Shown piece by piece: positions 37,407 to 45,133 of a stretch of DNA of 64,000 nt. The stretch's first letter is position 1; each line of letters opens with the position of its first letter. The position numbers and the translations under genes are program-made. The notes below the pieces were generated by a model. It searched no databases and had not been told where the DNA came from. It saw only the letters and a program-made list of their open reading frames with translations. The stretch is from positions 1 to 64,000 of the forward strand of contig CAWAOP010000039.1 in assembly GCA_963783505.1 (NCBI GenBank). The letters are read 5' to 3'. Source of the stretch: BOG-224 sp963783505. GTDB lineage: Bacteria > Acidobacteriota > Terriglobia > Bryobacterales > Bryobacteraceae.

Positions 37407-38776
37407 TTCTCTCGGAACGCCGCCTGCCGCGCACGGATCCATTCTCTTTCTCGCGCGCCGGCCGGCCGTGGCTTGCCTGGGAGTGGGGGTCGGATGTTCT
37501 GCTCGGCGCCGCCCACCGGGCCGGCGGCTTGCGCGCGGTAACGGTGGTTATCGCGCTTGCGATCGCTGCGTGTACCTGGATGTGGACTCGTTTGAGTTTC
37601 GCCGCCGGAGGAGACTTCCTGATGGCCGGGCTGTTCGCTCCGCTCATGATTACGACGGCGAGCCCGCACTGGCTTGCCCGGCCGCACATTTTCGGATGGC
37701 TGTTCCTGCTTGGCGCCGTGCTGTACGCGGAGAAGGCTCCCGAGCGGTTCCGCGCGAAACACGCTCTGGCGATAGCCGGATACACCGCCTTGTGGGCCAA
37801 TCTCCACGCCAGCTTCTTTCTGGCCCCCGCCGTCGCTTTGTTGTACGCGGCTGGCCACGGGATCGCGCCGCTCGTAAGGCCGATGGATCAAGCCGCGGAA
37901 CGAGCGAGGGCGCGTTGGTTTTTGTGGGCGGCCGCGGCCGCTTCCGCCGGAAGCCTGGCGAATCCATACGGCTGGAAGCTTCACGCGCATATATTTCCAT
38001 ACCTTTGGAACGACGACCTGACCTCGAAGATCGCCGAGTTCCAGTCCTTCAACTTCCATGTTCCCGGCGCGGTGTTCATGGGTCTTTCGATGGCGCTGGC
38101 GGCGGCCGGAGCCGTGCTCTCTTTGAGCCAGGGACGGGTGGAGCGCTTCCTGCTTTCGGGCGCCCTGCTGTGGGGCGGGCTGCGTTCCGCGCGCATACTT
38201 CCGCTGGTGGCATTGGTGGCGCTGCCGCTGGCCAACGGCGCCATCACCACGGCTTTGCGCGACGCAAAGGGACTGGCGGGGCCGTTGCGGCGCGCGCTGG
38301 ACCTGGCGCTCGGGTACTCTTCCAGACTGCTGGCTATAGACCGCCGCGTCAGCGGCATGGGCTTTTCGGCGCTGGCCATTCCGGCGCTGCTGCTGACGGC
38401 GTTTCTTCCGGCGTATTCGCGTCATATCGGTTTTCCGCCTTCGGCTTTCCCGGTGGCCGCGATGCCCGCGGTGGAGGCCTTGCCCGTGGGCGCGCGTATC
38501 ATGGCGCCGGATAGTTACGGCGGCTACCTGATCTATCGCTTTGGAGGCGAACGCAAGGTGTTCTTCGACGGCCGCAGCGATTTCTACGGCGTGGATTTCC
38601 TCAAGGATTACCTTACGTTGATCGAGGCTCGCCCAGGTTGGCGGGAAATCGCCGCCGCATACGGATTCACCCACGCGTTGTTGCCGAAATCCTGCGCCCT
38701 CGGCGCGGCTCTCGAACAAGCCGGCTGGAAGGCGCTGTATCGGGACGACGTAACGACGCTACTGGAGGCCAGATAG
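37244..38776 (+). CDS. Polytopic membrane protein, GT-C glycosyltransferase-like
   Basis: A 510-residue protein with about ten to twelve membrane helices. After the first helix comes the loop GDSDAGWHIRNGELILSERR, then LPRTDPFSFSRAGRPWLAWE. This acidic D-x-GWH start and the DPFSF/PW..EW pattern recall GT-C fold glycosyltransferases of the Dol-P-mannose or PMT type, in which the first loop carries the catalytic acid. The C-terminal 100 residues are soluble (APDSYGGYLIYRFGGERKVF, FDGRSDFYGVDFLKDY). It sits between flp and cpaB, where no standard tad gene is found. A role in glycosylating pilin or pseudopilins is inference from position. Start chosen at ATG 37244, four bases after a likely repaired flp stop. 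Confidence 0.7.
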   Translation: MPAAFRPALADFWLPNLAAALAAATLAYCLVAFGAGEKFFGDSDAGWHIRNGELILSERRLPRTDPFSFSRAGRPWLAWEWGSDVLLGAAHRAGGLRAVTVVIALAIAACTWMWTRLSFAAGGDFLMAGLFAPLMITTASPHWLARPHIFGWLFLLGAVLYAEKAPERFRAKHALAIAGYTALWANLHASFFLAPAVALLYAAGHGIAPLVRPMDQAAERARARWFLWAAAAASAGSLANPYGWKLHAHIFPYLWNDDLTSKIAEFQSFNFHVPGAVFMGLSMALAAAGAVLSLSQGRVERFLLSGALLWGGLRSARILPLVALVALPLANGAITTALRDAKGLAGPLRRALDLALGYSSRLLAIDRRVSGMGFSALAIPALLLTAFLPAYSRHIGFPPSAFPVAAMPAVEALPVGARIMAPDSYGGYLIYRFGGERKVFFDGRSDFYGVDFLKDYLTLIEARPGWREIAAAYGFTHALLPKSCALGAALEQAGWKALYRDDVTTLLEAR

Positions 38777-39652
38777 ATGGATCGCCAGAAGGTGGTTCTG
38801 ATTTTAGTCGTGGCCTGGATCTCGGCCGCGCTGCTCACGTGGATTCTGTACTCTTCCACGCGGGCTCCACACGCCGAGAGCACGGTCGCGTTAGAGGCGG
38901 CGTCGCGCGACCTGCCCGCGGGAACGTTGCTTCGGGAAGCCGATATCAAGACGATACGCGTCGTGGAAAAGGACGCTCCCCCGGCGGCCATTCGCGACAA
39001 GGCGGCGGTGCTCGATCATCCGCTTCTGTTTCCCGTCGGCGCGAACGAACCGTTCATGACCGGGAAAGTAGCTTCCGCGAAGGGCATCGAGGGACTGGCC
39101 GCCACCATCGATCCCGGTCTGCGCGCGATTTCGGTTCCCATCACCGATTCGAGCGGCGTATCGGGCTTGATTCAGCCGAGATCCAGGGTGGATGTGCTGT
39201 TCACCCGGCCCGGACCGCTTTCCGAAGCGCTGACGACGACGATTCTGGAAGACGTTCCCGTGCTGGCCATCGGGCGGACCACCGAAGTGGCCAACGCCTC
39301 GACGGCCGCGAACACGGCCGCTCAAACGGCCACTCGCACCGCCGCGCAGGCCGCCACACTGTTGGTGGCGCCGGATCAGGCCGAGAAGTTGGAGCTGGCC
39401 AAGAACCTGGGGCGGATCAGCCTGGTGCTGCGAAACCCGCTCGACCATGAGAACGCGGCGTCCGACACGGCTACCGTCTCGCGGGATTTGTATAGCGGGT
39501 TGGCTCCCAAGGAGCCGCCGGTGCGCGTCGTCGAAAGGCCCGCTCCCGAAATCAAACCGGCCCGCGCCGTGGCCCCGCCGGAGCCGCCGAAGCCCAAGAA
39601 GACGGTGGAAGTCTTTCGCGGCAACGAGCATAGCCAAAGGAGCTTTCAATGA
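38777..39652 (+). CDS. cpaB: Flp pilus assembly protein CpaB/RcpC
   Basis: A 291-residue CpaB/RcpC protein, a periplasmic partner of the Tad secretin. It has an N-terminal anchor helix (VVLILVVAWISAALLTWILY), the SAF domain near residues 38-105 (ALEAASRDLPAGTLLREADI) and the CpaB core (SVPITDSSGVSGLIQPRSRVD, VLFTR; DQAEKLELAKNLGRISLVLR). An Ala/Thr-rich insert at 175-200 and a Pro-rich tail are less conserved. The gene starts directly after the GT-C-like gene (ATG abutting the TAG) and overlaps cpaC by four bases, so it is clearly in the operon. Confidence 0.9.
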   Translation: MDRQKVVLILVVAWISAALLTWILYSSTRAPHAESTVALEAASRDLPAGTLLREADIKTIRVVEKDAPPAAIRDKAAVLDHPLLFPVGANEPFMTGKVASAKGIEGLAATIDPGLRAISVPITDSSGVSGLIQPRSRVDVLFTRPGPLSEALTTTILEDVPVLAIGRTTEVANASTAANTAAQTATRTAAQAATLLVAPDQAEKLELAKNLGRISLVLRNPLDHENAASDTATVSRDLYSGLAPKEPPVRVVERPAPEIKPARAVAPPEPPKPKKTVEVFRGNEHSQRSFQ

Positions 39653-41076
39653 GGACGCGCGTCGCGCTTCTTTCGCTGGCCGCGTGGCTCGGAACGCTGG
39701 CCGCCCAGGCTCCCGTACAAACGGGAACCCAACCGGCGGCGCGCAATCTCCAGGTGACGGTGGGAAGAGGCGAGTTGCTTCGGTTCACGCGCGATATCGG
39801 AACGGTGGCCATCGCCGAGCCGAAAATCGCGGACGCCGTGGTCGTATCGCCGCGGGCCGTGATGGTCAACGCGAAGGAGCCCGGGCAAACCACGCTGGTG
39901 GTTTGGGAAACCGACGCCGAGCCAACCCGGTTCGATATCCAAGTGGTCGCCGACGTGACGGACACCGAGTCGTTGCGCCAGGCGCTCGGCGCGGAACTGA
40001 AGGCCGCGCTGCCCGGCGCCGCCATCGAATTCAGCGGCAATCCGGAAACCATCCTGCTCACCGGCAAAGTGGCCGATGCGGAGCAATCGAAGCGCGCCGA
40101 CGCCATCGCCGCGCTGCACGCCAAGAAGGTGGTCAACATGCTCAAGGTGGCGGACCCGCGCCAGATCATGTTGCAGGTGAAATTCGCCAGCGTGGACCGG
40201 ACCGCCCTGAGTCAGGTCGGCTTCAACCTCGTGAGCCGCAACGGCGTCACCATGGGCGAGACTTCCACGCAGCAATTCCAGGGTCCGCTATTCTCGCAGC
40301 TTCAGTTTCAGGGTAATCAGCTCGCCAACACCAACCTCAATCTGTCGAGCCTGCTGAACCTTTTCCTTTATCGCCCGGATCTGAACCTGGGCGCGACCAT
40401 CCAGGCCTTGCAGCAGAAAAATCTTCTGCAGATTCTCGCCGAGCCGAATCTGGTGGTGGTGGAAGGCGCCGAGGCCAGCTTCCTGGCGGGCGGCGAGTTC
40501 CCGTTCCCGACCATCACATCGACGCCTACGAGCGGCGGATTGGCGCCCGTGGTGACGGTGCAATTCAAGAAGTTCGGAGTGCAGTTGAACTTCACGCCCA
40601 CGCTGACCGCCGACGGCGCCATTCACCTGAAGGTGAAGCCCGAGGTGAGCTCGCTGGATTACACCAACGCCGTCACGCTGCAAGGCTTCCTGATTCCCGC
40701 GATTTCTTCGCGCGTGGCGGAAACCGAAGTGGTGCTGAAGGACGGAGAGAGCTTCGCCATTGCCGGTCTGCTCGATAACCGCGTCACGCAGATCGTCAAT
40801 AAGATCAAGGGGCTGGGAGATCTTCCGATTCTAGGCGCGCTCTTTAGAAGCCACTCGTCGGAGAAATCGTCGTCGGAGCTGCTGGTTGTCGTTACCCCCA
40901 AATTCGTGACGCCGCTCGCGCCGGGAGTCGAGCCGCCGCTGCCGCGAACCGAGGCGCCGTTCCTGCAACCGGTGGCTCCCCCCAAGACGAAAAAGCAGAA
41001 GCAGCCGAAGGATGCCCAACCGGCCGGTAAACAGGCCGCGTACGTAGGCCCGCGCGGATATGTGCTCCCGGATTAA
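39649..41076 (+). CDS. cpaC: Tad secretin CpaC/RcpA
   Basis: A 475-residue outer-membrane secretin that forms the pilus exit pore. The signal is MRTRVALLSLAAWLGTLAAQ. The N-terminal pilus-formation domain spans residues 32-110 (VGRGELLRFTRDIGTVAIAE), then a BON/N1-like part and the secretin core from about 175 (LLQILAEPNLVVVEGAEASF, LAGGEFPFP, GVQLNFTPTLTADGAIHLKV, NKIKGLGDLPILGALFRS). The C-terminal tail is Lys/Pro-rich. The TAA stop ends at 41076 and a hairpin-mosaic repeat starts at the very next base. Confidence 0.92.
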   Translation: MRTRVALLSLAAWLGTLAAQAPVQTGTQPAARNLQVTVGRGELLRFTRDIGTVAIAEPKIADAVVVSPRAVMVNAKEPGQTTLVVWETDAEPTRFDIQVVADVTDTESLRQALGAELKAALPGAAIEFSGNPETILLTGKVADAEQSKRADAIAALHAKKVVNMLKVADPRQIMLQVKFASVDRTALSQVGFNLVSRNGVTMGETSTQQFQGPLFSQLQFQGNQLANTNLNLSSLLNLFLYRPDLNLGATIQALQQKNLLQILAEPNLVVVEGAEASFLAGGEFPFPTITSTPTSGGLAPVVTVQFKKFGVQLNFTPTLTADGAIHLKVKPEVSSLDYTNAVTLQGFLIPAISSRVAETEVVLKDGESFAIAGLLDNRVTQIVNKIKGLGDLPILGALFRSHSSEKSSSELLVVVTPKFVTPLAPGVEPPLPRTEAPFLQPVAPPKTKKQKQPKDAQPAGKQAAYVGPRGYVLPD

Positions 41077-42625
41077 GTGGGGCAGACCTCCCGGTCTGCG
41101 GAGTCCGACCGCTGTCCGGCGCGTTGGCGCTGGATCGGGCCCGACTGCGTTCCGTCGCGCAAGCCTCCAGGCTTGCAGAGTCGGCATTCATGCCGACTTT
41201 CGAAAGGCCGAGACGAATCTCGGCGCGGCAGGCAGGAACGCCTGCGCCACTGGGGATACCGGGGTGCTCCCGGTAAGCCGCCTGATAGGCGGCTGCGGGC
41301 AAAATTGCCCGCCCCACAGCGGAGAACGCGGCATATCCGCCGTGTGGTTCATGATTATCCTTATCCCGATTTTGTTCGGCCTCTTGGGCTTTGCGGTGGA
41401 TCTGGGAATGATCTACTCGGTGAAAGGGGAACTGAAAGCCGCGGCCAACTCCATGGCCATTGCCGCCGCGCAGCGGCTCATAGGCACGGACGCCGCTTCA
41501 GGCCAGGCCACGGCGGCCGGCATGCAGACCGTGGAGACCGTCTCCGGGCACGGTAACAAGTACTTCTTCAGCGGAATCGCAATCGGCCAATCCAGCGGCG
41601 CGCTCAACAGCGTCGTGTACGATCCCGCTTACTACGACACGGCCGCCAACGCTATCGCCAGCGCCACTTCCAATTCCGTTACGCCGGTCCCCGGCGCTCA
41701 GGCGCGATACGTTCGCATCACGCTCACCGGCCCGATACCGCTGCTGTTCTGGCGTCTGATTCCGATCATTACCGATCCCAACATCCCCGTGCTGGCGACA
41801 TCGGTGGCCGGCATCAGCCCTCCGTTGTGTTACGCCTGCGGGTTGGAACCGTTCGCCGTGCGGGACCTGAGCGGAGGAACGGATCCGGTGGATTTCGGCT
41901 TCGTGTCCGGCCTGGTGTATTCGTTCGCCTACAACTGCACCGGCTCCGCTCCATTGCTTCCAGCGGCCACGTCCTCGCCGAGCATAGCCTATATGCCGCT
42001 GAACCGGTACAACCCCAACGATCCCAATTTCCCGGATCAGGCGGCGCAGATCTATCGCGATGGCGCCGCCGGGTTGCCCGGGTATCCGGATTCCACGCTG
42101 GCGTGTTTCACCGTAGGCGGCCCGGAATTGGCGTGGACCGGGGCGACGATCGCCGCGTGCGGCGGCGCCGTGCCGTCGTTTGTGAGAGCGGCTTTGTGCG
42201 GGCTCGATTCGCGGTTCGAGTTTATTGGATCGTCGGCCGCATCGGCGGCATGCACGACTGTCACGCCGGAATTCAGCGCCCTCCAGACGATGTACCAGAA
42301 CGATTCCGATTTGAGCTCGCCCGGCGTCTATACGGACTACGCCGGCAACGGCAGGCGCATCATCTCCATTCCGATCGTAGATACGCTCAGCGCAACCGCA
42401 ACGATGACCGTGCAGGGCTTCCGCCAGTTCCTGTTGATGCCGCAGGATACGACGAGCGGCATCTACGTCAACCCCGCCGACGCATACGGCCGATTCGCGG
42501 CCATGTACATCGGGAGCATCGTTCCGCTGAAATCCGGCAGCTTCAATCCGGCCAGTTGCCCGTATCTCTCGAGTCTCGCAACGCCGTTCGCGTCCGGCCC
42601 GGGGAAGGTGGTGCTGCATCAATGA
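41060..42625 (+). CDS. tadG: TadG-like pseudopilin with in-frame repeat insertion
   Basis: A TadG-like protein of the Tad system (521 residues from ATG 41060). The functional N-terminal motif is GERGISAVWFMIILIPILFG, then LLGFAVDLGMIYSVKGELKA, a TadG-type leader and membrane helix. The exported part has cysteine-bearing segments and no clear von Willebrand domain. Codons 7-86 are a palindromic repeat (41077-41317). Skipping 41078-41317 (240 bp) joins MCSRIK directly to SGERGISAV in frame, which gives an ordinary short leader; the ATG also overlaps the cpaC stop in the way other operon genes do. A GTG at 41264 inside the repeat is an alternative start. Either way the repeat affects the N-terminus. 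Confidence 0.8.
   Translation: MCSRIKWGRPPGLRSPTAVRRVGAGSGPTAFRRASLQACRVGIHADFRKAETNLGAAGRNACATGDTGVLPVSRLIGGCGQNCPPHSGERGISAVWFMIILIPILFGLLGFAVDLGMIYSVKGELKAAANSMAIAAAQRLIGTDAASGQATAAGMQTVETVSGHGNKYFFSGIAIGQSSGALNSVVYDPAYYDTAANAIASATSNSVTPVPGAQARYVRITLTGPIPLLFWRLIPIITDPNIPVLATSVAGISPPLCYACGLEPFAVRDLSGGTDPVDFGFVSGLVYSFAYNCTGSAPLLPAATSSPSIAYMPLNRYNPNDPNFPDQAAQIYRDGAAGLPGYPDSTLACFTVGGPELAWTGATIAACGGAVPSFVRAALCGLDSRFEFIGSSAASAACTTVTPEFSALQTMYQNDSDLSSPGVYTDYAGNGRRIISIPIVDTLSATATMTVQGFRQFLLMPQDTTSGIYVNPADAYGRFAAMYIGSIVPLKSGSFNPASCPYLSSLATPFASGPGKVVLHQ
41077..41317. repeat. Hairpin-mosaic repeat, 241 bp, GTGGGGC...GCCCCAC
   Basis: Bounded by GTGGGGC (41077) and GCCCCAC (41317). It contains eight stems: GCAGACC/GGTCTGC 41082-41099, GCAAGCC/GGCTTGC 41159-41176, AGTCGGCA/TGCCGACT 41179-41198, GCCGAGA/TCTCGGC 41207-41224, GCAGGC/GCCTGC 41228-41245, ACCGGG/CCCGGT 41258-41274, AGCCGCC/GGCGGCT 41276-41294 and GCGGGCA/TGCCCGC 41295-41312. 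Loops are 4-6 nt. Seven of the stems are packed into 154 bp. Confidence 0.85.
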
Positions 42626-43296
42626 AGCGATCTGGCGCTACCACGGCTGGGGACGGCGCAGGCCGTGTACGGCTCTCTCGAAGTCGCGTTCGCGTGGGGC
42701 AGACCCCCAGGTCTGCGGCCGGCCCCCAGGCCGGCCTTACGGCCGGTGGACTGACGAGGGCGTCAGTCCGCGGGCGAGGGCGCCCGCCCCACGCGGAACG
42801 GAGAAGGCAGGGAGCGGCTTTGCTCGAGACGGTAATTCTCGCGCCCGTCATCCTGGCCCTGCTGGTGGGCGCGGTGGGATTGGCCCGCGTCACCTACACG
42901 TATTACATGCTCGAAAAGGTAATGTACAACCTGGGGCGATCGCTGACGACGCTGGAGGGCGTCGATTACTGCAACCCGCAGAACGACACAACGCTGATCG
43001 ACGCCACCAACTACGCCCTCACGGGTACCATCGACGCAACAGGCCCTTCGGTGGTTCCAGGCCTGACTCCCGCGATGGTCCAGGTTCTTCCGGAGCGCTT
43101 CGATCCGACCAGTCAGCAGATTTTTCCGTGCACTTGCGCGTATCCCGAGTGCGACGGCTTGGCGCCCGACTACATCGTGGTTTCGCTCACGGGCGGTTAC
43201 CCGGTGAATCCAGTATTCCCAACCACGGGTGGGAAGTTCGTCCCGGCGTCCATTCAGCTTCGCCCCAGCGTGAGGGTTCCATATGCCGGGCCGTAA
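42622..43296 (+). CDS. tadE: TadE-like pseudopilin with 99-bp in-frame repeat insertion
   Basis: A 224-residue TadE-type minor pilin. The ATG overlaps the upstream stop by four bases. The leader MKRSGATTAGDGAGRVRLSR is followed by 33 codons made entirely of a palindromic repeat (42694-42792, exactly 99 bp, starting on a codon boundary). The true TadE motif comes next: RRRQGAALLETVILAPVILA and LLVGAVGLARVTYTYYMLEK. The mature part contains a CTCAYPECDG cysteine cluster. Removing the 99 bp gives a normal leader of about 30 residues. The coding frame is intact through the insertion. Confidence 0.82.
   Translation: MKRSGATTAGDGAGRVRLSRSRVRVGQTPRSAAGPQAGLTAGGLTRASVRGRGRPPHAERRRQGAALLETVILAPVILALLVGAVGLARVTYTYYMLEKVMYNLGRSLTTLEGVDYCNPQNDTTLIDATNYALTGTIDATGPSVVPGLTPAMVQVLPERFDPTSQQIFPCTCAYPECDGLAPDYIVVSLTGGYPVNPVFPTTGGKFVPASIQLRPSVRVPYAGP
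42694..42792. repeat. Hairpin-mosaic repeat, 99 bp, inside tadE-like gene
   Basis: Bounded by GTGGGGC and GCCCCAC. Stems: GCAGACC-ccca-GGTCTGC (42699-42716), GGCCGGCC-ccca-GGCCGGCC (42717-42736), GGACTGACG-aggg-CGTCAGTCC (42748-42769) and GCGGGCG-aggg-CGCCCGC (42770-42787). The first and last modules align with those of the 41077 copy. The last stem has G-C where that copy has A-T. Confidence 0.85.
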
Positions 43297-43933
43297 CGGT
43301 ACATGGGTCGAGATGGGACAGGGGCTAAAGCCCAGACTGTTTGGGCGTTGCGCGGCACGACTAAAGTCGTGCCCTGATACAAACCAAGCGGGGCGAGGCG
43401 ATAACACGAATGCCACTAAACTGCGCCGCCGTACCGGGCGGAATCGCGGCGGCCAGACCACCCTGGAATTCGTCATGGCTTTCGCGGGGGTGGTGTTACC
43501 GCTCACCTTCGCGACGATATTCAGCGCGGAGGTTTTGTGGATCTGGCACAGCGTCAACGATTGGACCCGCCAGGGCGCGGGCTACGCGTCCACTCACTGC
43601 TATGTGAGCGACGCCCAGAACGTCCTCGATTTCATGAAATCCAACGTGCCGCTCATGCTCAACCAGTTCGAGTTTCAAAACGGCCCGGCGCAAATCAACG
43701 TCACCTATCTGGCGCTCGATCCAACGTCCGGGCTTCTGGGGCCGCCCACTTGCGCCGGCGGTTGCGATACGCAGTGCATTCCGCAAACCGTCAACGTGAG
43801 CGTGACAGGCTACCAGTTTTCGACGTTTCTGGCGACTGTCGGGCTCCCGCCGATCACGCTCCCGAATTTCCAGACCTCCGTGCCGATGGAGAGCGCGGGC
43901 TGCGATCCGGAGCAGGGAGTCTGCCTGCCATAG
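43283..43933 (+). CDS. TadE/TadF-like pseudopilin with repeat in its leader
   Basis: A 216-residue TadE/F-type minor pilin. The membrane motif is GGQTTLEFVMAFAGVVLPLT followed by FATIFSAEVLWIWHSVNDW. No usable start lies between the repeat and this helix in frame, so ATG 43283, overlapping the upstream stop by 14 bp, is preferred. Codons from about 43316 to 43395 encode the half-copy of the 10.2-kb repeat, giving a leader of about 60 residues instead of the usual 15-30. The mature domain has cysteines (CAGGCDTQC) that could pair. It is followed 15 bp later by cpaE. Confidence 0.78.
   Translation: MPGRNGTWVEMGQGLKPRLFGRCAARLKSCPDTNQAGRGDNTNATKLRRRTGRNRGGQTTLEFVMAFAGVVLPLTFATIFSAEVLWIWHSVNDWTRQGAGYASTHCYVSDAQNVLDFMKSNVPLMLNQFEFQNGPAQINVTYLALDPTSGLLGPPTCAGGCDTQCIPQTVNVSVTGYQFSTFLATVGLPPITLPNFQTSVPMESAGCDPEQGVCLP
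43316..43395. repeat. Half-copy of the 10.2-kb inverted-repeat element inside a pseudopilin gene
   Basis: It shares GGGGCTAAAGCCCA, then GGCACGACT-aaa-GTCGTGCC (43358-43377) and CCCTGATACA, CCAA and CGGGGC with 10303-10377. It is read through in frame by the pseudopilin gene. Confidence 0.75.
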
Positions 43934-43948
43934 AATGGAGGGTTATCC

Positions 43949-45133
43949 GTGCCGATCTCTCTTATCGTCGCTTCCTCCGACGAACATTTTCGGGAAACCA
44001 TTCGCGACAGCCTGGTGAACGTCACCGGGGTGCGCGTAGTGTCCGAACATACGGAAGTCTCTTCGAGCCTGTACATCCAGGTCTTGCAGGAACTCGAGCG
44101 CTATCCCGACGCCGCGCTGATCGTGGATCTGGCGACGGATCCGGAAGGGTCTTTGAAGGCGCTGGAAAAGGTCCGGCAAGCGGCTCCCGATCTCTACGTG
44201 ATCGCTTCCAATTACCACGCGGATGGCGAGACGGTGATCGCCGCTGTGCGCGCCGGCAGCAGCGACTTCGTGGTGCAACCCATCAAACGCCTGGAATTCC
44301 GGGAGGCCATGACGCGCCTGGAGCGCACTCCGCGGCGCGCGGCCGCGGGCGGCAGCAGGCTCGGAAAGGTATACACATTTCTCGGAGTCAAGGGTGGAGC
44401 CGGGACCACCACGCTCGCGGTGAATTTCGCGGCGGCGCTCTCGCTTCGCAAGCAGCAGACGGTGCTGGTGGATTTGGATTCCACCGCCAACGATTGCGCC
44501 ATGCAACTCGGTTGCGCGCCGCAACACTCTCTCCGCGACGTGGGCGAGAATATGTCCCGCATGGACCCCGCGCTGTTCGAAGGCCTCGCCGTACGCGACC
44601 CTATGGGCTTCTATCTGATCGGTCCCCCCGACCAGGCCGAACCCAGTCCACCGCTCGCGGAGGCCACGTTCCGGGACTTCGTTGGCTTCCTCGTGGAGAA
44701 ATACGAGGCCGTCGTGGTGGATGGCGGACGCTGGATCGCCGATGAAGTGGTGCTTTCCGCGTTGCGGAACTCCAGCATGGTTTTCCTGGTGCTCACGCAG
44801 CAATTCCCCGCGGTTCGTAACGCCCAGCGTTACATTGCCGCGCTGGCGCATCTGGGATTCCATCAGGACCAGATCAAGATCGTCGTGAACCAATATTTGA
44901 AGCGTCCGCCCGCCGATCTGGCCACGCTCGACCAGATCCGGCAGACGCTCAATCAGCCGGTCTTTTTCGGCATTCCCTCCTCGCCGACCGCTCTGGCGGC
45001 GGTGAACCGGGGCCGGCCGTTCCTGGCGGATCGCGCCGCGGCGGGCGATCTGGCTCAGGCTTTCCGTTCTTTCCTGGATAAGGTCACGGGCCCCAAGCAG
45101 GCCCCGGCCCAAACCGAAGTGGCGGCTAGTTAA
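43949..45133 (+). CDS. cpaE: Pilus localisation ATPase CpaE/TadZ
   Basis: A 394-residue CpaE/TadZ protein: a receiver-like N-terminal domain (residues 1-125; PISLIVASSDEHFRETIRDS) and a MinD/ParA-type ATPase that places the pilus machine at the cell pole. The deviant Walker A is FLGVKGGAGTTTLAVNFA near residue 145, with the second conserved part VLVDLDSTANDCAMQLG. The GTG start at 43949 is preceded by ATGGAGGG. The phosphate-binding Lys of the A motif is kept (VKGGAGTT). The stop TAATG overlaps the cpaF start by one base. Confidence 0.9.
   Translation: MPISLIVASSDEHFRETIRDSLVNVTGVRVVSEHTEVSSSLYIQVLQELERYPDAALIVDLATDPEGSLKALEKVRQAAPDLYVIASNYHADGETVIAAVRAGSSDFVVQPIKRLEFREAMTRLERTPRRAAAGGSRLGKVYTFLGVKGGAGTTTLAVNFAAALSLRKQQTVLVDLDSTANDCAMQLGCAPQHSLRDVGENMSRMDPALFEGLAVRDPMGFYLIGPPDQAEPSPPLAEATFRDFVGFLVEKYEAVVVDGGRWIADEVVLSALRNSSMVFLVLTQQFPAVRNAQRYIAALAHLGFHQDQIKIVVNQYLKRPPADLATLDQIRQTLNQPVFFGIPSSPTALAAVNRGRPFLADRAAAGDLAQAFRSFLDKVTGPKQAPAQTEVAAS

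Noticed and set aside
43283..43933. Start of the third pseudopilin after the repeat
   Set aside because: No ATG, GTG or TTG in frame lies between the repeat and the membrane helix at a sensible distance, so the upstream ATG was kept.
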